Source: Candidatus Cloacimonadota bacterium
GTDB lineage: Bacteria > Cloacimonadota > Cloacimonadia > JGIOTU-2
Length of the DNA stretch: 64,000 nucleotides
Direction of reading: 5' to 3'
NCBI GenBank assembly: GCA_016932035.1
Contig: JAFGDR010000040.1
Location: forward strand, 62,001-126,000
Shown: positions 27,591-37,501 of the stretch, one piece after another
Numbering within the stretch: position 1 is the first letter of the stretch
How the letters are laid out: every line of letters begins with the position of its first letter
Program-made: the position numbers and the translations under genes
Notes under the pieces: generated by a model
Database searches by the model: none
The model's input: the letters and a program-made list of their open reading frames with translations, nothing else
Told to the model about the DNA's origin: nothing

Positions 27591-29375
27591 CTAATTAATG
27601 AAATTCCATTGAACACCAAAACCAACACCAAAGGGATTAACTTCATTGAGTCTGAACATAAAGTAATTTGAGTCAAGAATATTAAATATGTTTGTGAGTT
27701 TCAGGTAGATCATAAAACGCTTGATACTCAACCCAACTTCAGCATTGCAAAAGAGTTGATGGTCGATCTTCGTTCCTTCAATATCGAGGGTATTACCAAG
27801 GTATGATAGATCAGCATTGGCATAAATAAAATTTTTATGTGTAAAATGACGTTTATTTGTCCACTCGACCTTTGCTCTATATGCCGGATAATTTACCAGT
27901 GAATCAGGGCGTTGTGAAAACATCCCGGAAAATCGAAGATGAGAATCAATCGTCAGATAATTAAAAGCCAGTTCGCCAGAAAGATTTCCCCCATAAATAT
28001 GATAGTTATCAAATTCTTTATAATATGGAGAATCAGCACTGGATGAAGAAAGCCACTGCCATTGACCGTCATTCCTGAACTCCTCATAAAATGCTCCAAT
28101 TCTCAGCTTGAGAGGATTTGAATGTATATCTATTGTACCTTCCGTAAAGATGACTTTTGTTTTATTATTCAAAGCATATTGCCCGTCATAATAGAAGTTC
28201 TTCTCTTTCCTTCGGGCACCGACAGACAGTGAAGAATGAATGGATTCTGTGATTGGAATATCAAATATAAGCTCCGGCATGATAAATGTCGTGTCCGGTT
28301 TTTGTGAAAAGATCACATCATTGATGATCTTGATAGAATAGAAATCTGCAAAAATACCCGGTGAATTTATTTCCACCCGTACCAAATAGTCATGCAGCCA
28401 ACCATCATAATACACATTATCCATATCCTGCACATCTGCTCTCAATAGAAGTTTTGTGGCATATTCTTCCATCGGCAGATTGATACCGATATTAAATTGG
28501 TATCTGTTCAGCGTATTCTTGAACTGTCCTGTAACATTCTCCCGGTTATACTGATGGAGAAAAGATACATTGAATATCTTATCAAATAAGCTTGCTGATG
28601 CGATATTGCTGATATTCTCTGTTTTTTGAAAGTATTTTTGGGCAGTACCCGGATATTCCGGATTGAAAACATTATACGTTTCAAGCGCTGAGAACATTTT
28701 AAAGAATGAATATGAAAAGGTGTGAGATGAAAAGCTCTTTGTGAGTAGATTTTTCTGAACATGAAAAACGAAATTATCAAAATAACTCTTCTTTCCCCAT
28801 GGACTCGTGTGTTCCCCACTATGAGCATAGAGCTGAAGATCAGCAAGTTCCAGAAATCTATTCTTAATAAATCCGATCCGCTTATCTTCGTTATTGTAAT
28901 CTCCGTTTCCATATTGCACATCTGTAAGAAGAGCTCTGATGGAGTTTTGTAATGGTGAAAGGTTATAATTATCATTTCTTTGCTGAAGAACAAAATAGTT
29001 CAAAAGCGGATAGAATTGCTTCTTTGGTTGTGCATAATTATCCAGCCGGACATTCAAGAAATCAATCGAGCCCTCATGATCAGGTACAACATATCGATTA
29101 TTCCCAAAAGAGTAGTACTCATCAGTTAAAAAGGATTTTGTTTCATATGAAAAGAATGTATCCTGTAGAGAAACGATATATTCTTCGAGTTCTTCGATCG
29201 GCATGATGTCGAGGGTATCTGTTTTTGCTGTTGTGATGGTACTTTTCAGAGAATCGATAGACGTGGAGTCAGGAATAAAGATCCTTTTCTCTTTTCCGGG
29301 TTTTGCTTCCTGTGCATAAAGGGAAAAAGCACATACAAGTAAAACCACTAATAAAATATATTTTTTCAAATCCAT
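27591..29375 (-). CDS. putative outer-membrane beta-barrel protein (TonB-receptor-like or porin)
   Basis: 594 residues with a signal peptide (to about 21, ending LYAQ). From about residue 130 the protein is a series of alternating 10-15 residue amphipathic strands rich in Tyr, Phe and Asn, and it ends in [13 protein letters not shown], an aromatic C-terminal strand as barrels have. No plug domain or TonB box is clear. The gene overlaps the upstream epimerase gene by 10 bases. Confidence 0.6.
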   Translation of the reverse strand: MDLKKYILLVVLLVCAFSLYAQEAKPGKEKRIFIPDSTSIDSLKSTITTAKTDTLDIMPIEELEEYIVSLQDTFFSYETKSFLTDEYYSFGNNRYVVPDHEGSIDFLNVRLDNYAQPKKQFYPLLNYFVLQQRNDNYNLSPLQNSIRALLTDVQYGNGDYNNEDKRIGFIKNRFLELADLQLYAHSGEHTSPWGKKSYFDNFVFHVQKNLLTKSFSSHTFSYSFFKMFSALETYNVFNPEYPGTAQKYFQKTENISNIASASLFDKIFNVSFLHQYNRENVTGQFKNTLNRYQFNIGINLPMEEYATKLLLRADVQDMDNVYYDGWLHDYLVRVEINSPGIFADFYSIKIINDVIFSQKPDTTFIMPELIFDIPITESIHSSLSVGARRKEKNFYYDGQYALNNKTKVIFTEGTIDIHSNPLKLRIGAFYEEFRNDGQWQWLSSSSADSPYYKEFDNYHIYGGNLSGELAFNYLTIDSHLRFSGMFSQRPDSLVNYPAYRAKVEWTNKRHFTHKNFIYANADLSYLGNTLDIEGTKIDHQLFCNAEVGLSIKRFMIYLKLTNIFNILDSNYFMFRLNEVNPFGVGFGVQWNFIN

Positions 29376-30349
29376 TGATGTTCCTTATACCATTGATAGG
29401 TTCTGTTAACTCCCTCTTGCAATGAAAACTGCGGTTCATACCCGAGAAGGTTCTTTGCCTTCTGTATGCTGCACAGCCAGTAGCATTGCTTCATTTCTTT
29501 GACTTTTTGCACATTAACAATTGCTTGCCTGTGTGTGATATATTTTAACCCCTCGTTCGCGATGGCAAGTAAGTAACTTAGGAAAATAGGGATATGTACC
29601 GTAACTGCTTTTCTGCCAACTGCTTTCTCAACCGCTGTAATAAAATCTTTAAGAGCATAAATATTCCCATCACCTGCGAAAAAGATCTGGTCGTCTGCTT
29701 CAATACTCGCTGCGGCTTCGATGATCATGTTTACAAGATCATCAATATAAACAAGACTGAGATACTTTTTCTTGAATCCGGCAAGGGGTGCGATGTGTTT
29801 TTGTACCATCTTAAAGTATTGTAAAAAATCCATATCATACGGTCCATATACACTTGGCGGACGAATAATAACCCACGGTACCGAGCACTCTTCCCGTATA
29901 ACCTTCTCAGCTTCCAGCTTGCTCTTACCATAATATGAAACAGGGTTACAGACAGAAGTCTCGGTTTTTGGATCTAAGCCATCGGCTGGACCTGCGGCAG
30001 CTTGTGTGCTGAGAAAAATAAATTTTTGGATATTGGTTCCTTCAATCGCTCGGAGCACATTCCTTGTTATACCGACATTCGCATCATAATAACGTTTTTC
30101 AGAGATCTCACGAACTTTTGCTGCAATATGAAAAATAATATCCTGATCTTTACATGCATCCCGAACTGATGGAACAGAATGATAGTCTGCATAGGTGAAG
30201 GTTACCGGCAAATCCTCAAGCGATTTTAGGTTCGATGTTTTTCTGACAAGGCAGGTAACCTCGTACTGCTTTTTCAGTAATGCACGTACAAGATTACTAC
30301 CGACAAAACCATTTGCTCCGGTTACCAGTGCCTTCTTTTTCATGAGCAT
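29366..30349 (-). CDS. NAD(P)-dependent epimerase/dehydratase (extended SDR)
   Basis: About 327 residues. ALVTGANGFVGSNL is the nucleotide-binding GxxGxxG, FLSTQAAAG holds the Ser/Thr, and YYGKSKLEAE the catalytic YxxxK. The closest visible likeness is to sugar-nucleotide epimerases and dihydroflavonol reductase-like SDRs (HIAAKV). Starts at 30349 or 30343; neither has a good ribosome site, and a TTG at 30379 is part of a TTGACA sequence. Substrate unknown. Confidence 0.8.
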   Translation of the reverse strand: MLMKKKALVTGANGFVGSNLVRALLKKQYEVTCLVRKTSNLKSLEDLPVTFTYADYHSVPSVRDACKDQDIIFHIAAKVREISEKRYYDANVGITRNVLRAIEGTNIQKFIFLSTQAAAGPADGLDPKTETSVCNPVSYYGKSKLEAEKVIREECSVPWVIIRPPSVYGPYDMDFLQYFKMVQKHIAPLAGFKKKYLSLVYIDDLVNMIIEAAASIEADDQIFFAGDGNIYALKDFITAVEKAVGRKAVTVHIPIFLSYLLAIANEGLKYITHRQAIVNVQKVKEMKQCYWLCSIQKAKNLLGYEPQFSLQEGVNRTYQWYKEHQWI

Positions 30350-30410
30350 AGAAAGAAAATTCTGCTCATTTTTTGTCAATTGAAACTCCAGAAAGTTTAT
30401 TCAAAAAAAT

Positions 30411-30447
30411 TTGACAATAATTTGCCACAATTCAGTTTGCCTATAAA
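30411..30447 (+). promoter_or_regulatory. putative promoter of the M14 carboxypeptidase gene
   Basis: TTGACA at 30411-30416 and TATAAA at 30442-30447, 25 bases apart; the ATG is at 30480. A TTTG also lies between them (TTCAGTTTG), reminiscent of the Bacteroidota -7 element. Position between divergent genes fits a promoter; the spacing is unusual. Confidence 0.35.
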
Positions 30448-30479
30448 TTATAGAAAAAACAACATTTGTGGAGATAGAT

Positions 30480-32975
30480 ATGAAAAATACTTTTTTATTT
30501 GTACTCGTTCTTGCACTTCTGATTTCAATACCGCTTTTTGCTGAAAAGGTAATCATTCGCATCGACAATCCGGGGCAAGCCATTGCTTCTTATTTTCTAG
30601 ATAATGGTTATGATATAGCATCATATTTCCCCGGAAAATATATCGATATTATGATCGCAGAAGAGAAACTTCCTGAGATTACAGCTCTTGGATATGATTT
30701 TAAGATCACGAATACCGAATCTGCATGGAAACAGAATCTCGTCACACGAGCTAAAGATATTTATGGATACCGTACTTACGACGATCTCGAAACCGAACTC
30801 CTTCAGCTTGCATTTTTAAATCCTTCACTCATTACATTCTCAACGATCGGAGAATCACGTGGAAAATACTACTCAACCTGGGGAAACACGAACTATGATG
30901 ACTACCAGCACGATATTTTCTGCCTGAAGCTCTCGGATAACGTGGGAGTTAATGAGGATGAAGTAAATATCATCTTTGACGGAGGACATCATGCAAGAGA
31001 GCCTATTGGTGTCGAGCTGGTCATGCTGATCCTGAACTATCTTGTTGATAACTATGGTACTGATCCTGATGTGACCTATTGGGTAAATAATGCACAGATC
31101 TGGTTTGTTCCATTGGTAAATCCTGACGGGCATAAGATCGTGATCAATCAGGATGATACTTCATGGAGAAAAAATATCAGAGACAATGACCTGAACGGAC
31201 AGATCACCTGGGGAGGATACTCCTATCCTGACGGTGTTGATCCAAACCGAAATTATGGACCTCTCGAATGGTTTGGCGGTGCAGGCACAAGCGGACCAAC
31301 AGGTGAGACCTATTGCGGACCGGAACCGTTCTCTGAGCCGGAAACCAGCGCACTCAGAAATCTTCTCGCACAGTACAGATTTGATATTGGCATGTCCTAT
31401 CATAGTTACAGTGAGCTCATCATGTGGCCACTTGGTTATAATATGTCATGCCAAGCGCCTGATGAAAGTGCAATGGCAAACCTTGGTCAGGAAATGGCTG
31501 TTACGGTTCCCTCACAATATGGCGGACACTATACACCCCAGCAGACAAATGCCCTTTATCCCTGCTCAGGTACAACAACTGACTACGGTTATGGAGTAGA
31601 AAGAATTTTCTATTTTATTACAGAACTTGGCACGACCTTTATTCCTGATGCGACAACAATGAACAACATAATCAACAATAATCTCTCAGCAGCCCTCATC
31701 CTGATCGAACGAATGTTTGATAGAGTTGTGACCGGTATTGTAACCGACAGTCTGTCCGGTGACCATCTCGAAGCAGAAGTTTTCGTGCATGGTGTGGATG
31801 ATACGGGTACGGAGGTCGAATCTTATATGAGCGGTCAGCATTTTGGTCGTTACTATCGTATTCTGATCCCTAACACATATGACTTCACGTTCTCAGCTTT
31901 TGGATATGAACCAAAAACCATCGACGATGTTCAGGTTGTTACCGGTTCTCAAACCGAACTGGATGTTCAGCTCGTTCCAGCTCCCACAACAAACGTACAT
32001 ATCAATCTTGAAGATGAAAATGGATTGGCAATCCCCAATGCAGATGTATGCGTGCTTGATACCCCTCTTGATACTGTTTATACGAATACTACCGGTCATG
32101 CTTTGATAGAGGATGTTCCGTATGGAGACTACGATGTTCAGATCTCATCACCTGCTTTTGGTACATTCACCTATCAAATGGATGTTACACAATCACAATA
32201 TATATTTAACTTTGTTATGGTCGAGCCCTTCTTTATCGACGATCTTGAACTCGGTGCAGGCAAGTGGACTACTACTGATGAATGGGGGTTGTGCTCCACT
32301 CAGAGTTATAGTGGGACCAATTCACTTACCGACAGTCCTGTAGGTGAATATGGTAATTACGAACTTTCTTATGCAACTCTTAATGAAGCAATTGATCTGA
32401 CCAGCGCACTCTCTGCGCATGTTGAATTCATGACGAAATTTGAGATTGAATCTGGTTATGATTTTGTCTACTTCCAAATATCAACAAATGGTACGACCTG
32501 GACTGACCTAGACAGCTTCACGGGCAATCTTTCATCATGGCAGCTCAAGAGCTATGACCTCATTGATTATCTCGGTCAAACCGTTTACTTCAGATTTAAA
32601 CTCGATACGGATACATACGTAACTGAAGATGGTATCTATATCGATGATTTTAAGATTTATCGATTTGAAAATAATTTCTCAAATGATGATCCTGCAATAC
32701 AGAACATCTTTGCACTGTATCAGAACTATCCGAATCCCTTCAAAAATTCCACCCGTTTATCCTTCTCGCTTCCTGCAAATACAGAACAGGCAGAGATCTC
32801 TATCTACAACCTGCTCGGACAGCTTGTTGACAGGATCGAACTCACACCTGAAGATATTATGAACAGGAACATTACCTGGGATGCAGAAGGAAATGAAATC
32901 CCTTCCGGTGTGTATTTCTACAAACTCTCAACCGAGAAGAACGAAACGATCAAAAAAATGGTTTTAATGAAGTAA
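30480..32975 (+). CDS. secreted zinc carboxypeptidase (M14) with CarboxypepD-like domain and type IX-like sorting domain
   Basis: 831 residues from the ATG at 30480 (GGAG seven bases upstream). Signal peptide; an N-terminal propeptide-like region (about 20-95); the M14 catalytic domain with zinc ligands His171 and Glu174 in HHAREP, the DPNRNY substrate-binding segment, the third ligand in SYHSYSE and the catalytic Glu in FITELGT. Then carboxypeptidase-regulatory-like beta domains (about 420-570), a jelly-roll-like domain (about 585-745) and the sorting domain (NYPNPFKNSTRLSF, ISIYNLLGQLV, GVYFYKL). Probably digests peptides outside the cell. A terminator follows. Confidence 0.9.
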   Translation: MKNTFLFVLVLALLISIPLFAEKVIIRIDNPGQAIASYFLDNGYDIASYFPGKYIDIMIAEEKLPEITALGYDFKITNTESAWKQNLVTRAKDIYGYRTYDDLETELLQLAFLNPSLITFSTIGESRGKYYSTWGNTNYDDYQHDIFCLKLSDNVGVNEDEVNIIFDGGHHAREPIGVELVMLILNYLVDNYGTDPDVTYWVNNAQIWFVPLVNPDGHKIVINQDDTSWRKNIRDNDLNGQITWGGYSYPDGVDPNRNYGPLEWFGGAGTSGPTGETYCGPEPFSEPETSALRNLLAQYRFDIGMSYHSYSELIMWPLGYNMSCQAPDESAMANLGQEMAVTVPSQYGGHYTPQQTNALYPCSGTTTDYGYGVERIFYFITELGTTFIPDATTMNNIINNNLSAALILIERMFDRVVTGIVTDSLSGDHLEAEVFVHGVDDTGTEVESYMSGQHFGRYYRILIPNTYDFTFSAFGYEPKTIDDVQVVTGSQTELDVQLVPAPTTNVHINLEDENGLAIPNADVCVLDTPLDTVYTNTTGHALIEDVPYGDYDVQISSPAFGTFTYQMDVTQSQYIFNFVMVEPFFIDDLELGAGKWTTTDEWGLCSTQSYSGTNSLTDSPVGEYGNYELSYATLNEAIDLTSALSAHVEFMTKFEIESGYDFVYFQISTNGTTWTDLDSFTGNLSSWQLKSYDLIDYLGQTVYFRFKLDTDTYVTEDGIYIDDFKIYRFENNFSNDDPAIQNIFALYQNYPNPFKNSTRLSFSLPANTEQAEISIYNLLGQLVDRIELTPEDIMNRNITWDAEGNEIPSGVYFYKLSTEKNETIKKMVLMK

Positions 32976-33000
32976 CTCAACGCGAGCTACTTATACATGA

Positions 33001-33031
33001 AGAGGCGTACGAAAGTGCGTCTCTTTTTTTT
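33001..33031 (+). terminator. terminator after the carboxypeptidase gene
   Basis: AGAGGCGTAC (33001-33010), loop GAAA, GTGCGTCTCT (33015-33024) pair with two G-U wobbles; T-rich tail follows. Confidence 0.8.
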
Positions 33032-33060
33032 ATTATAAATGAAAGAATCAATTAAATTTT

Positions 33061-33075
33061 GTACATGTACTAAAA
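33061..33075. promoter_or_regulatory. putative TetR operator, distal copy
   Basis: GTACATGTAC (33061-33070) is a perfect palindrome, continuing as TAAAA. Read on the minus strand it gives TTTAGTACATGTAC, similar to the plus-strand TTAGTACACGTCC at 33169. It stands just before a TTGACA at 33083-33088, upstream of the TetR gene. Confidence 0.45.
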
Positions 33076-33168
33076 ATAAAACTTGACAAAATTATTAATT
33101 CACATTCACCTATGGCAAAATTATATGAATGTTTTATGAATTTCGATGTATCGGTTATATATCAATAA

Positions 33169-33184
33169 TTAGTACACGTCCTAA
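33169..33184. promoter_or_regulatory. putative TetR operator, proximal copy
   Basis: TTAGTACACGTCCTAA is an imperfect palindrome (12 of 16 positions symmetric) sharing TTAGTACAyGT with the distal copy. It ends seven bases before the ribosome site of the TetR gene, a natural place for autorepression. Confidence 0.45.
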
Positions 33185-33203
33185 GAAAAGAAAGGATTTT
33201 TTT

Positions 33204-33830
33204 ATGATCAAAGAAATGAAACAGCAGCTTATAAAAGATGCTATTGTCAACGAGACAAAAAAGCAATTCCTCGAAAAAGGGATTAATAAAACCACGCTCC
33301 GGGCTGTAGCAAAAGAACTCGGTATTGCGGTAGGTAATATTTACTATTATTTTAAATCAAAAGATGACATCTGCGGTATCATCTGGTGCGATTTCACCCA
33401 TGAATATCTTGATCAGTTCGATGCACAGCTCGAAGCCGATGAACTAAAAACCAAATCAGGACTTAATAAACTGCGACACTATTATGAACACCTTTTCAAT
33501 TATTTCGAGAATAATCCGCTTTATGCAGATATTATTGCATTCTCAATGGGAGAAAAACCACGCTACCTGAGATTGCCAAAAGAGATAAAAAAGATTGCAA
33601 AAATCGCACGAACACGTATCCAGAACACACTTGTTTCTCTCTACAATGAAGGGATCAAAGACGGCAGCATTAAAGCAGAGATACCCAATATATGGTACGA
33701 AGCATGGAGCTTTAATATTTCTTATGTTGCCATCATTATCAATATCATCCGTTACCATGAGATCGGAGAAGATGTATATGATTATTACGTAAGTATGTAT
33801 ATGAATAGATTAGCAAAAAACGGAGGTTAA
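33204..33830 (+). CDS. TetR/AcrR-family transcriptional regulator
   Basis: 208 residues from the ATG at 33204 (AAAGGA seven bases upstream). N-terminal helix-turn-helix: KQFLEKGINKTTLRAVAKELGIAVGNIYYYFKSKDD, the canonical TetR pattern. The C-terminal ligand domain is not diagnostic. Its stop lies one base before the next gene, whose ribosome site is inside its last codons, so the beta-helix protein gene is in the same operon and probably under its control. Two similar palindromes upstream suggest autoregulation. Confidence 0.88.
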   Translation: MIKEMKQQLIKDAIVNETKKQFLEKGINKTTLRAVAKELGIAVGNIYYYFKSKDDICGIIWCDFTHEYLDQFDAQLEADELKTKSGLNKLRHYYEHLFNYFENNPLYADIIAFSMGEKPRYLRLPKEIKKIAKIARTRIQNTLVSLYNEGIKDGSIKAEIPNIWYEAWSFNISYVAIIINIIRYHEIGEDVYDYYVSMYMNRLAKNGG

Positions 33831-33831
33831 C

Positions 33832-35250
33832 ATGCTACACAAAAGGGCTTGCTTGTTCATCCTTTGCATGACAAGTATTTTATTTGTTTTTACAACCGCC
33901 CAAGGGGAGATCATTTCTGTACCCGATGATTTCACAACCATTCAACAAGGCATCAACAATGCTGTTGACGGTGATACTATCCTCGTCAATCCGGGCACGT
34001 ATTATGAAAACATTAATTTCTCAGGTAAGAACATTACACTCACAAGTCATTACATCTTTAGTAAGAACCCTGATTTTATTTTTGATACGGTCATCGATGG
34101 AAGTACGGCAACCAATCCGTATGAAACAAGCACCGTTATTTTTAAGAACAATGAGACAGAGCAGGCGATTCTGCAGGGATTTACTATCAAGGGTGGAAGT
34201 GGTACACGCTGGGTCGATCCGCAATATCCTGCTTGGACATGGTTCAGCGGGGGTGGTATTTTCATGTATATGGCTTCCCCCACCATAAAGAATAATCTCA
34301 TTACCGAAAATATTATCGCTACTTCAGGCAGCTATGGTGGCTTATCTGGCGGAGGTTTACTCTGCTTCAGAGGAAACCCGGAAATATCGAACAATATTGT
34401 ATCGCATAACGAAGCAGAATACGGTGGAGGTATTGTTGTCGACTATTCCGGTGCAATGATCAAAAACAACATCGTTGCGTATAATTCAGCAGGACTTTCC
34501 TATGGCGGAGGAGGATTCTATTGCATCAGGAATGACACTGAGCCGATCATTATCGAGAATAATACGATCGTGTATAATCATTCGGATTCCAATGGAGGTG
34601 GGATACGTATGTACAGCAGTTCGGGTTACATCAGAAATTGCATTGTTTGGGGTAATACACAGAATTCAGGAGGAACGGTTCATGGTGGCACAAACTCCAC
34701 GATCTCCTACTGCGATATCGATGCTGTTATCTCAGGTATAGGTAATATTAATGAAGAGCCTGTCTTTGCCGATACACTCTTTCATCTTACCGAAGATTCT
34801 CCGTGCATTGATGCCGGTGATCCTGAATTCCTTTATTATGATAAAGAAGACACTGGCAACCCCGGTTTCGCTCTCTACCCCGCAATGGGTACCATAACAA
34901 ATGATATGGGCGCTTATGGTGGACCGGGTTATTTTGTGCCACCCTTGAGTGATGATGATCCGCCAGTTATAGAAAACATGAACTTTAGAGTATTTCCTAA
35001 TCCATTCAACAATTCAACAACAATATCAATGTCCATTTCTTGTCCTCTTGAATTTACAGAAGTTACAATATATAATATGAAAGGACAGCTTATTCAGAGA
35101 TTACAATCTTCATTACTTCACGAGAATCCAATTGAAATAACCTGGAATGGAAGAAATAGTTCAAACAATATGATTGCACCTGGCGTATATTTTGTTCAGG
35201 CAAAAAGTAAAAATCATTTGTATACTCGAAAAATCCTTAAACTCGAATAA
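33832..35250 (+). CDS. secreted right-handed beta-helix protein with type IX-like sorting domain
   Basis: 472 residues. Signal peptide, then the opening of parallel beta-helix repeats (DDFTTIQQGINNAVDGDTILVNPGTYYENINFSGKNI as seen, in two parts), with repeated GGGI/GGGG turns and N-x-I-x-x-N strands to about residue 330. The C-terminal sorting domain begins near FPNPFNNSTTISM and contains VTIYNMKGQLI and GVYFVQA. Such helices commonly bind or cleave polysaccharide or act as adhesins; no lyase motif is visible. GGAGG of its ribosome site lies in the end of the TetR gene. Confidence 0.8.
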   Translation: MLHKRACLFILCMTSILFVFTTAQGEIISVPDDFTTIQQGINNAVDGDTILVNPGTYYENINFSGKNITLTSHYIFSKNPDFIFDTVIDGSTATNPYETSTVIFKNNETEQAILQGFTIKGGSGTRWVDPQYPAWTWFSGGGIFMYMASPTIKNNLITENIIATSGSYGGLSGGGLLCFRGNPEISNNIVSHNEAEYGGGIVVDYSGAMIKNNIVAYNSAGLSYGGGGFYCIRNDTEPIIIENNTIVYNHSDSNGGGIRMYSSSGYIRNCIVWGNTQNSGGTVHGGTNSTISYCDIDAVISGIGNINEEPVFADTLFHLTEDSPCIDAGDPEFLYYDKEDTGNPGFALYPAMGTITNDMGAYGGPGYFVPPLSDDDPPVIENMNFRVFPNPFNNSTTISMSISCPLEFTEVTIYNMKGQLIQRLQSSLLHENPIEITWNGRNSSNNMIAPGVYFVQAKSKNHLYTRKILKLE

Positions 35251-35296
35251 TGATATATTTCGCGTGAACACACCCGGTCTGAGGAGGTCTTTTCAG

Positions 35297-35330
35297 GAAA
35301 AATCTCACTAAATGTGAGGAGGGATTTTTC
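35297..35330 (+). terminator. terminator before the sucC operon
   Basis: GAAAAATCTCAC (from 35297) pairs with GTGAGGAGGGATTTTTC (to 35330) with a small bulge, followed by a short T-rich region. Confidence 0.6.
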
Positions 35331-35450
35331 ATCATTCTATATAAAATAATACAAGAATCTGAAAAAAATACATATAATTTCCAAATCACTTGACAAGCAA
35401 TATGCAGAGTTCTTACGAGCACACTAAATTTTTTAGATTGATAAAATCAT

Positions 35451-36620
35451 ATGAATATTCATGAATATCAAGCGAAACAGCTTTTAAAAAATTACGGTGT
35501 GACAATCCCCCACGGCAAGATGGCCGAAACTCCAGAGCAAGCATTAGAGGCAGCACGGGATATCGACAGTCAAAAATGGGTGGTCAAAGCACAGGTCCAT
35601 GCAGGTGGTAGAGGAAAAGGCGGCGGTGTAAAAATCGCATCTTCGATTGAAGAGATTAACACCATTGCAGAGAACATGCTCGGCATGAAATTAGTCACTC
35701 ACCAAACAGGTCCAAAAGGGATACTCGTTCAGAAGATCTATATAGAAGAAGTCGCCCCTATAAAGAAAGAATATTATCTTGGATTGGTTCTTGACCGTGG
35801 ATCAGAAATGCCCGTGATGATCGCTTCGACCGAAGGTGGCATGGAAATCGAGAAAGTTGCCGCAGAATCCCCGGAAAAGATCATCAAAGTCATCATCGAT
35901 CCGCTGATCGGTTTTAGAAATTTCCATAGCAATGCATTGGCTCATGGTCTTGGACTGGATAAAGAACAAGCACGTTCTTTATCAAAATTCACGAAAGCAT
36001 TATACAAACTTTATAAAGAAAAAGATGCGAGTCTCATAGAGATCAATCCACTTGTGTTAAAATATGATAATACGTTCATAGCTCTGGATGCAAAGATCAA
36101 CTTCGATGACAATGCTCTTTTCCGTCATCCAGATATCCTCGAGATGCGAGACCTTTCTGAGGAAGAACCTACAGAGTTGGAAGCAAGTAATTTCAATCTG
36201 AACTACATTAAACTCGACGGAAACGTGGGCTGTATGGTCAACGGTGCAGGCCTTGCGATGTCTACTATGGACATCATAAAGATCAAAGGTGGAGAACCTG
36301 CGAATTTCCTCGATGTCGGTGGAGATGCATCAGCAGAAACGGTCGCAAAAGGTTTCGAAATCATCCTGAGAGATAAGAATGTAAAAGCGATCTTTGTGAA
36401 CATATTCGGTGGAATTGTCCGTTGTGACAGGATCGCCAATGGTATCCTCGATGCAGCAAAGAAAATAAATGTTGAAGTGCCAGTTGTGGTTCGACTTGAT
36501 GGAACTAATGCAGAAATTGCTGCAGTTATCCTTAAAGAAGCACACATTTCAAACATCATCACTGCGTATGACCTCGCTGACGGTGCAGAAAAAGCAGTGA
36601 AAGCAGCTCAGGAGTTTTGA
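35451..36620 (+). CDS. sucC: succinyl-CoA synthetase beta subunit
   Basis: 389 residues, the standard length. [12 protein letters not shown] opening, ATP-grasp domain with [16 protein letters not shown] and EINPLV, and the C-terminal ligase domain with [11 protein letters not shown] and [12 protein letters not shown]. With SucD it interconverts succinyl-CoA and succinate with substrate-level phosphorylation. First gene of the long plus-strand operon; the sequence upstream of its ATG has only a weak ribosome site. In a propionate or 2-oxoglutarate route this is the energy-conserving step. Confidence 0.95.
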   Translation: MNIHEYQAKQLLKNYGVTIPHGKMAETPEQALEAARDIDSQKWVVKAQVHAGGRGKGGGVKIASSIEEINTIAENMLGMKLVTHQTGPKGILVQKIYIEEVAPIKKEYYLGLVLDRGSEMPVMIASTEGGMEIEKVAAESPEKIIKVIIDPLIGFRNFHSNALAHGLGLDKEQARSLSKFTKALYKLYKEKDASLIEINPLVLKYDNTFIALDAKINFDDNALFRHPDILEMRDLSEEEPTELEASNFNLNYIKLDGNVGCMVNGAGLAMSTMDIIKIKGGEPANFLDVGGDASAETVAKGFEIILRDKNVKAIFVNIFGGIVRCDRIANGILDAAKKINVEVPVVVRLDGTNAEIAAVILKEAHISNIITAYDLADGAEKAVKAAQEF

Positions 36621-36622
36621 TC

Positions 36623-37492
36623 ATGGGAATTCTCGTAGGCAAACATTCAAAAGTAATTGTTCAGGGCTTCACCGGAAAAGAAGCAACCTTCCACGCACAG
36701 CAATGCATCGATTACGGCACTCATATTGTCGGCGGTGTTACTCCCGGGAAGGGTGGACAGATCCATCTTGACAGACCGGTTTTCAGCACAGTTAAAGATG
36801 CAGTCGAACATACCGGAGCTGACACATCGCTTATCCTTGTTCCGCCTTCTTTTGCAGCAGATGCTATCATGGAAGCTGCTGATGCAGGCATCAAAGTTAT
36901 TGTCTGCATCTCTGAGGGAATCCCAACACAGGATGTCATGTACGCAAAAATGTATGTGACTAAAAAAGGTGCCGTTCTTATTGGACCGAATTGTCCGGGC
37001 ATCATCACTGCTGGTGAGGCAAAGATCGGCATTATGCCGGGAAATATTTTTAAGAAAGGTAATGTCGGCGTTATATCAAAATCCGGCACACTTACCTATG
37101 AAGCTGCAAACCAGGTTGTTAAAGCTGGATTGGGTATCACCACTGCAATCGGCATAGGTGGTGATCCTATTATCGGATCAACATTTGTCGATCTGCTCAG
37201 AAGGTTTGAAGAAGATCCCGAAACTCATGCTGTGGTTATCATCGGCGAAATTGGCGGTGACCTAGAGATCCAAGCAGCTCATTTTATAAAGGAACACATG
37301 AAAAAACCGGTTGTAGCTTTTATCGCAGGACAGACCGCTCCAAAAGGAAAAAGAATGGGACATGCAGGAGCAATCATTGCAGGCAGCAAAGGAACCGCTC
37401 AGGAAAAAATGTCCGCCCTCGAAAAAGTAGGTGTTCGTGTTTGTAAATCTCCAGCAGATGTTGGAATGGCAACCAAAGAAGTTTTATCATAA
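36623..37492 (+). CDS. sucD: succinyl-CoA synthetase alpha subunit
   Basis: 289 residues from the ATG at 36623 (AGGAG eight bases before), three bases after the sucC stop. CoA-binding domain with [24 protein letters not shown], and [11 protein letters not shown]; the phosphohistidine loop is in [20 protein letters not shown], where GHAGA carries the catalytic His. Partner of SucC. Confidence 0.95.
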   Translation: MGILVGKHSKVIVQGFTGKEATFHAQQCIDYGTHIVGGVTPGKGGQIHLDRPVFSTVKDAVEHTGADTSLILVPPSFAADAIMEAADAGIKVIVCISEGIPTQDVMYAKMYVTKKGAVLIGPNCPGIITAGEAKIGIMPGNIFKKGNVGVISKSGTLTYEAANQVVKAGLGITTAIGIGGDPIIGSTFVDLLRRFEEDPETHAVVIIGEIGGDLEIQAAHFIKEHMKKPVVAFIAGQTAPKGKRMGHAGAIIAGSKGTAQEKMSALEKVGVRVCKSPADVGMATKEVLS

Positions 37493-37501
37493 GGAGTTTT
37501 C

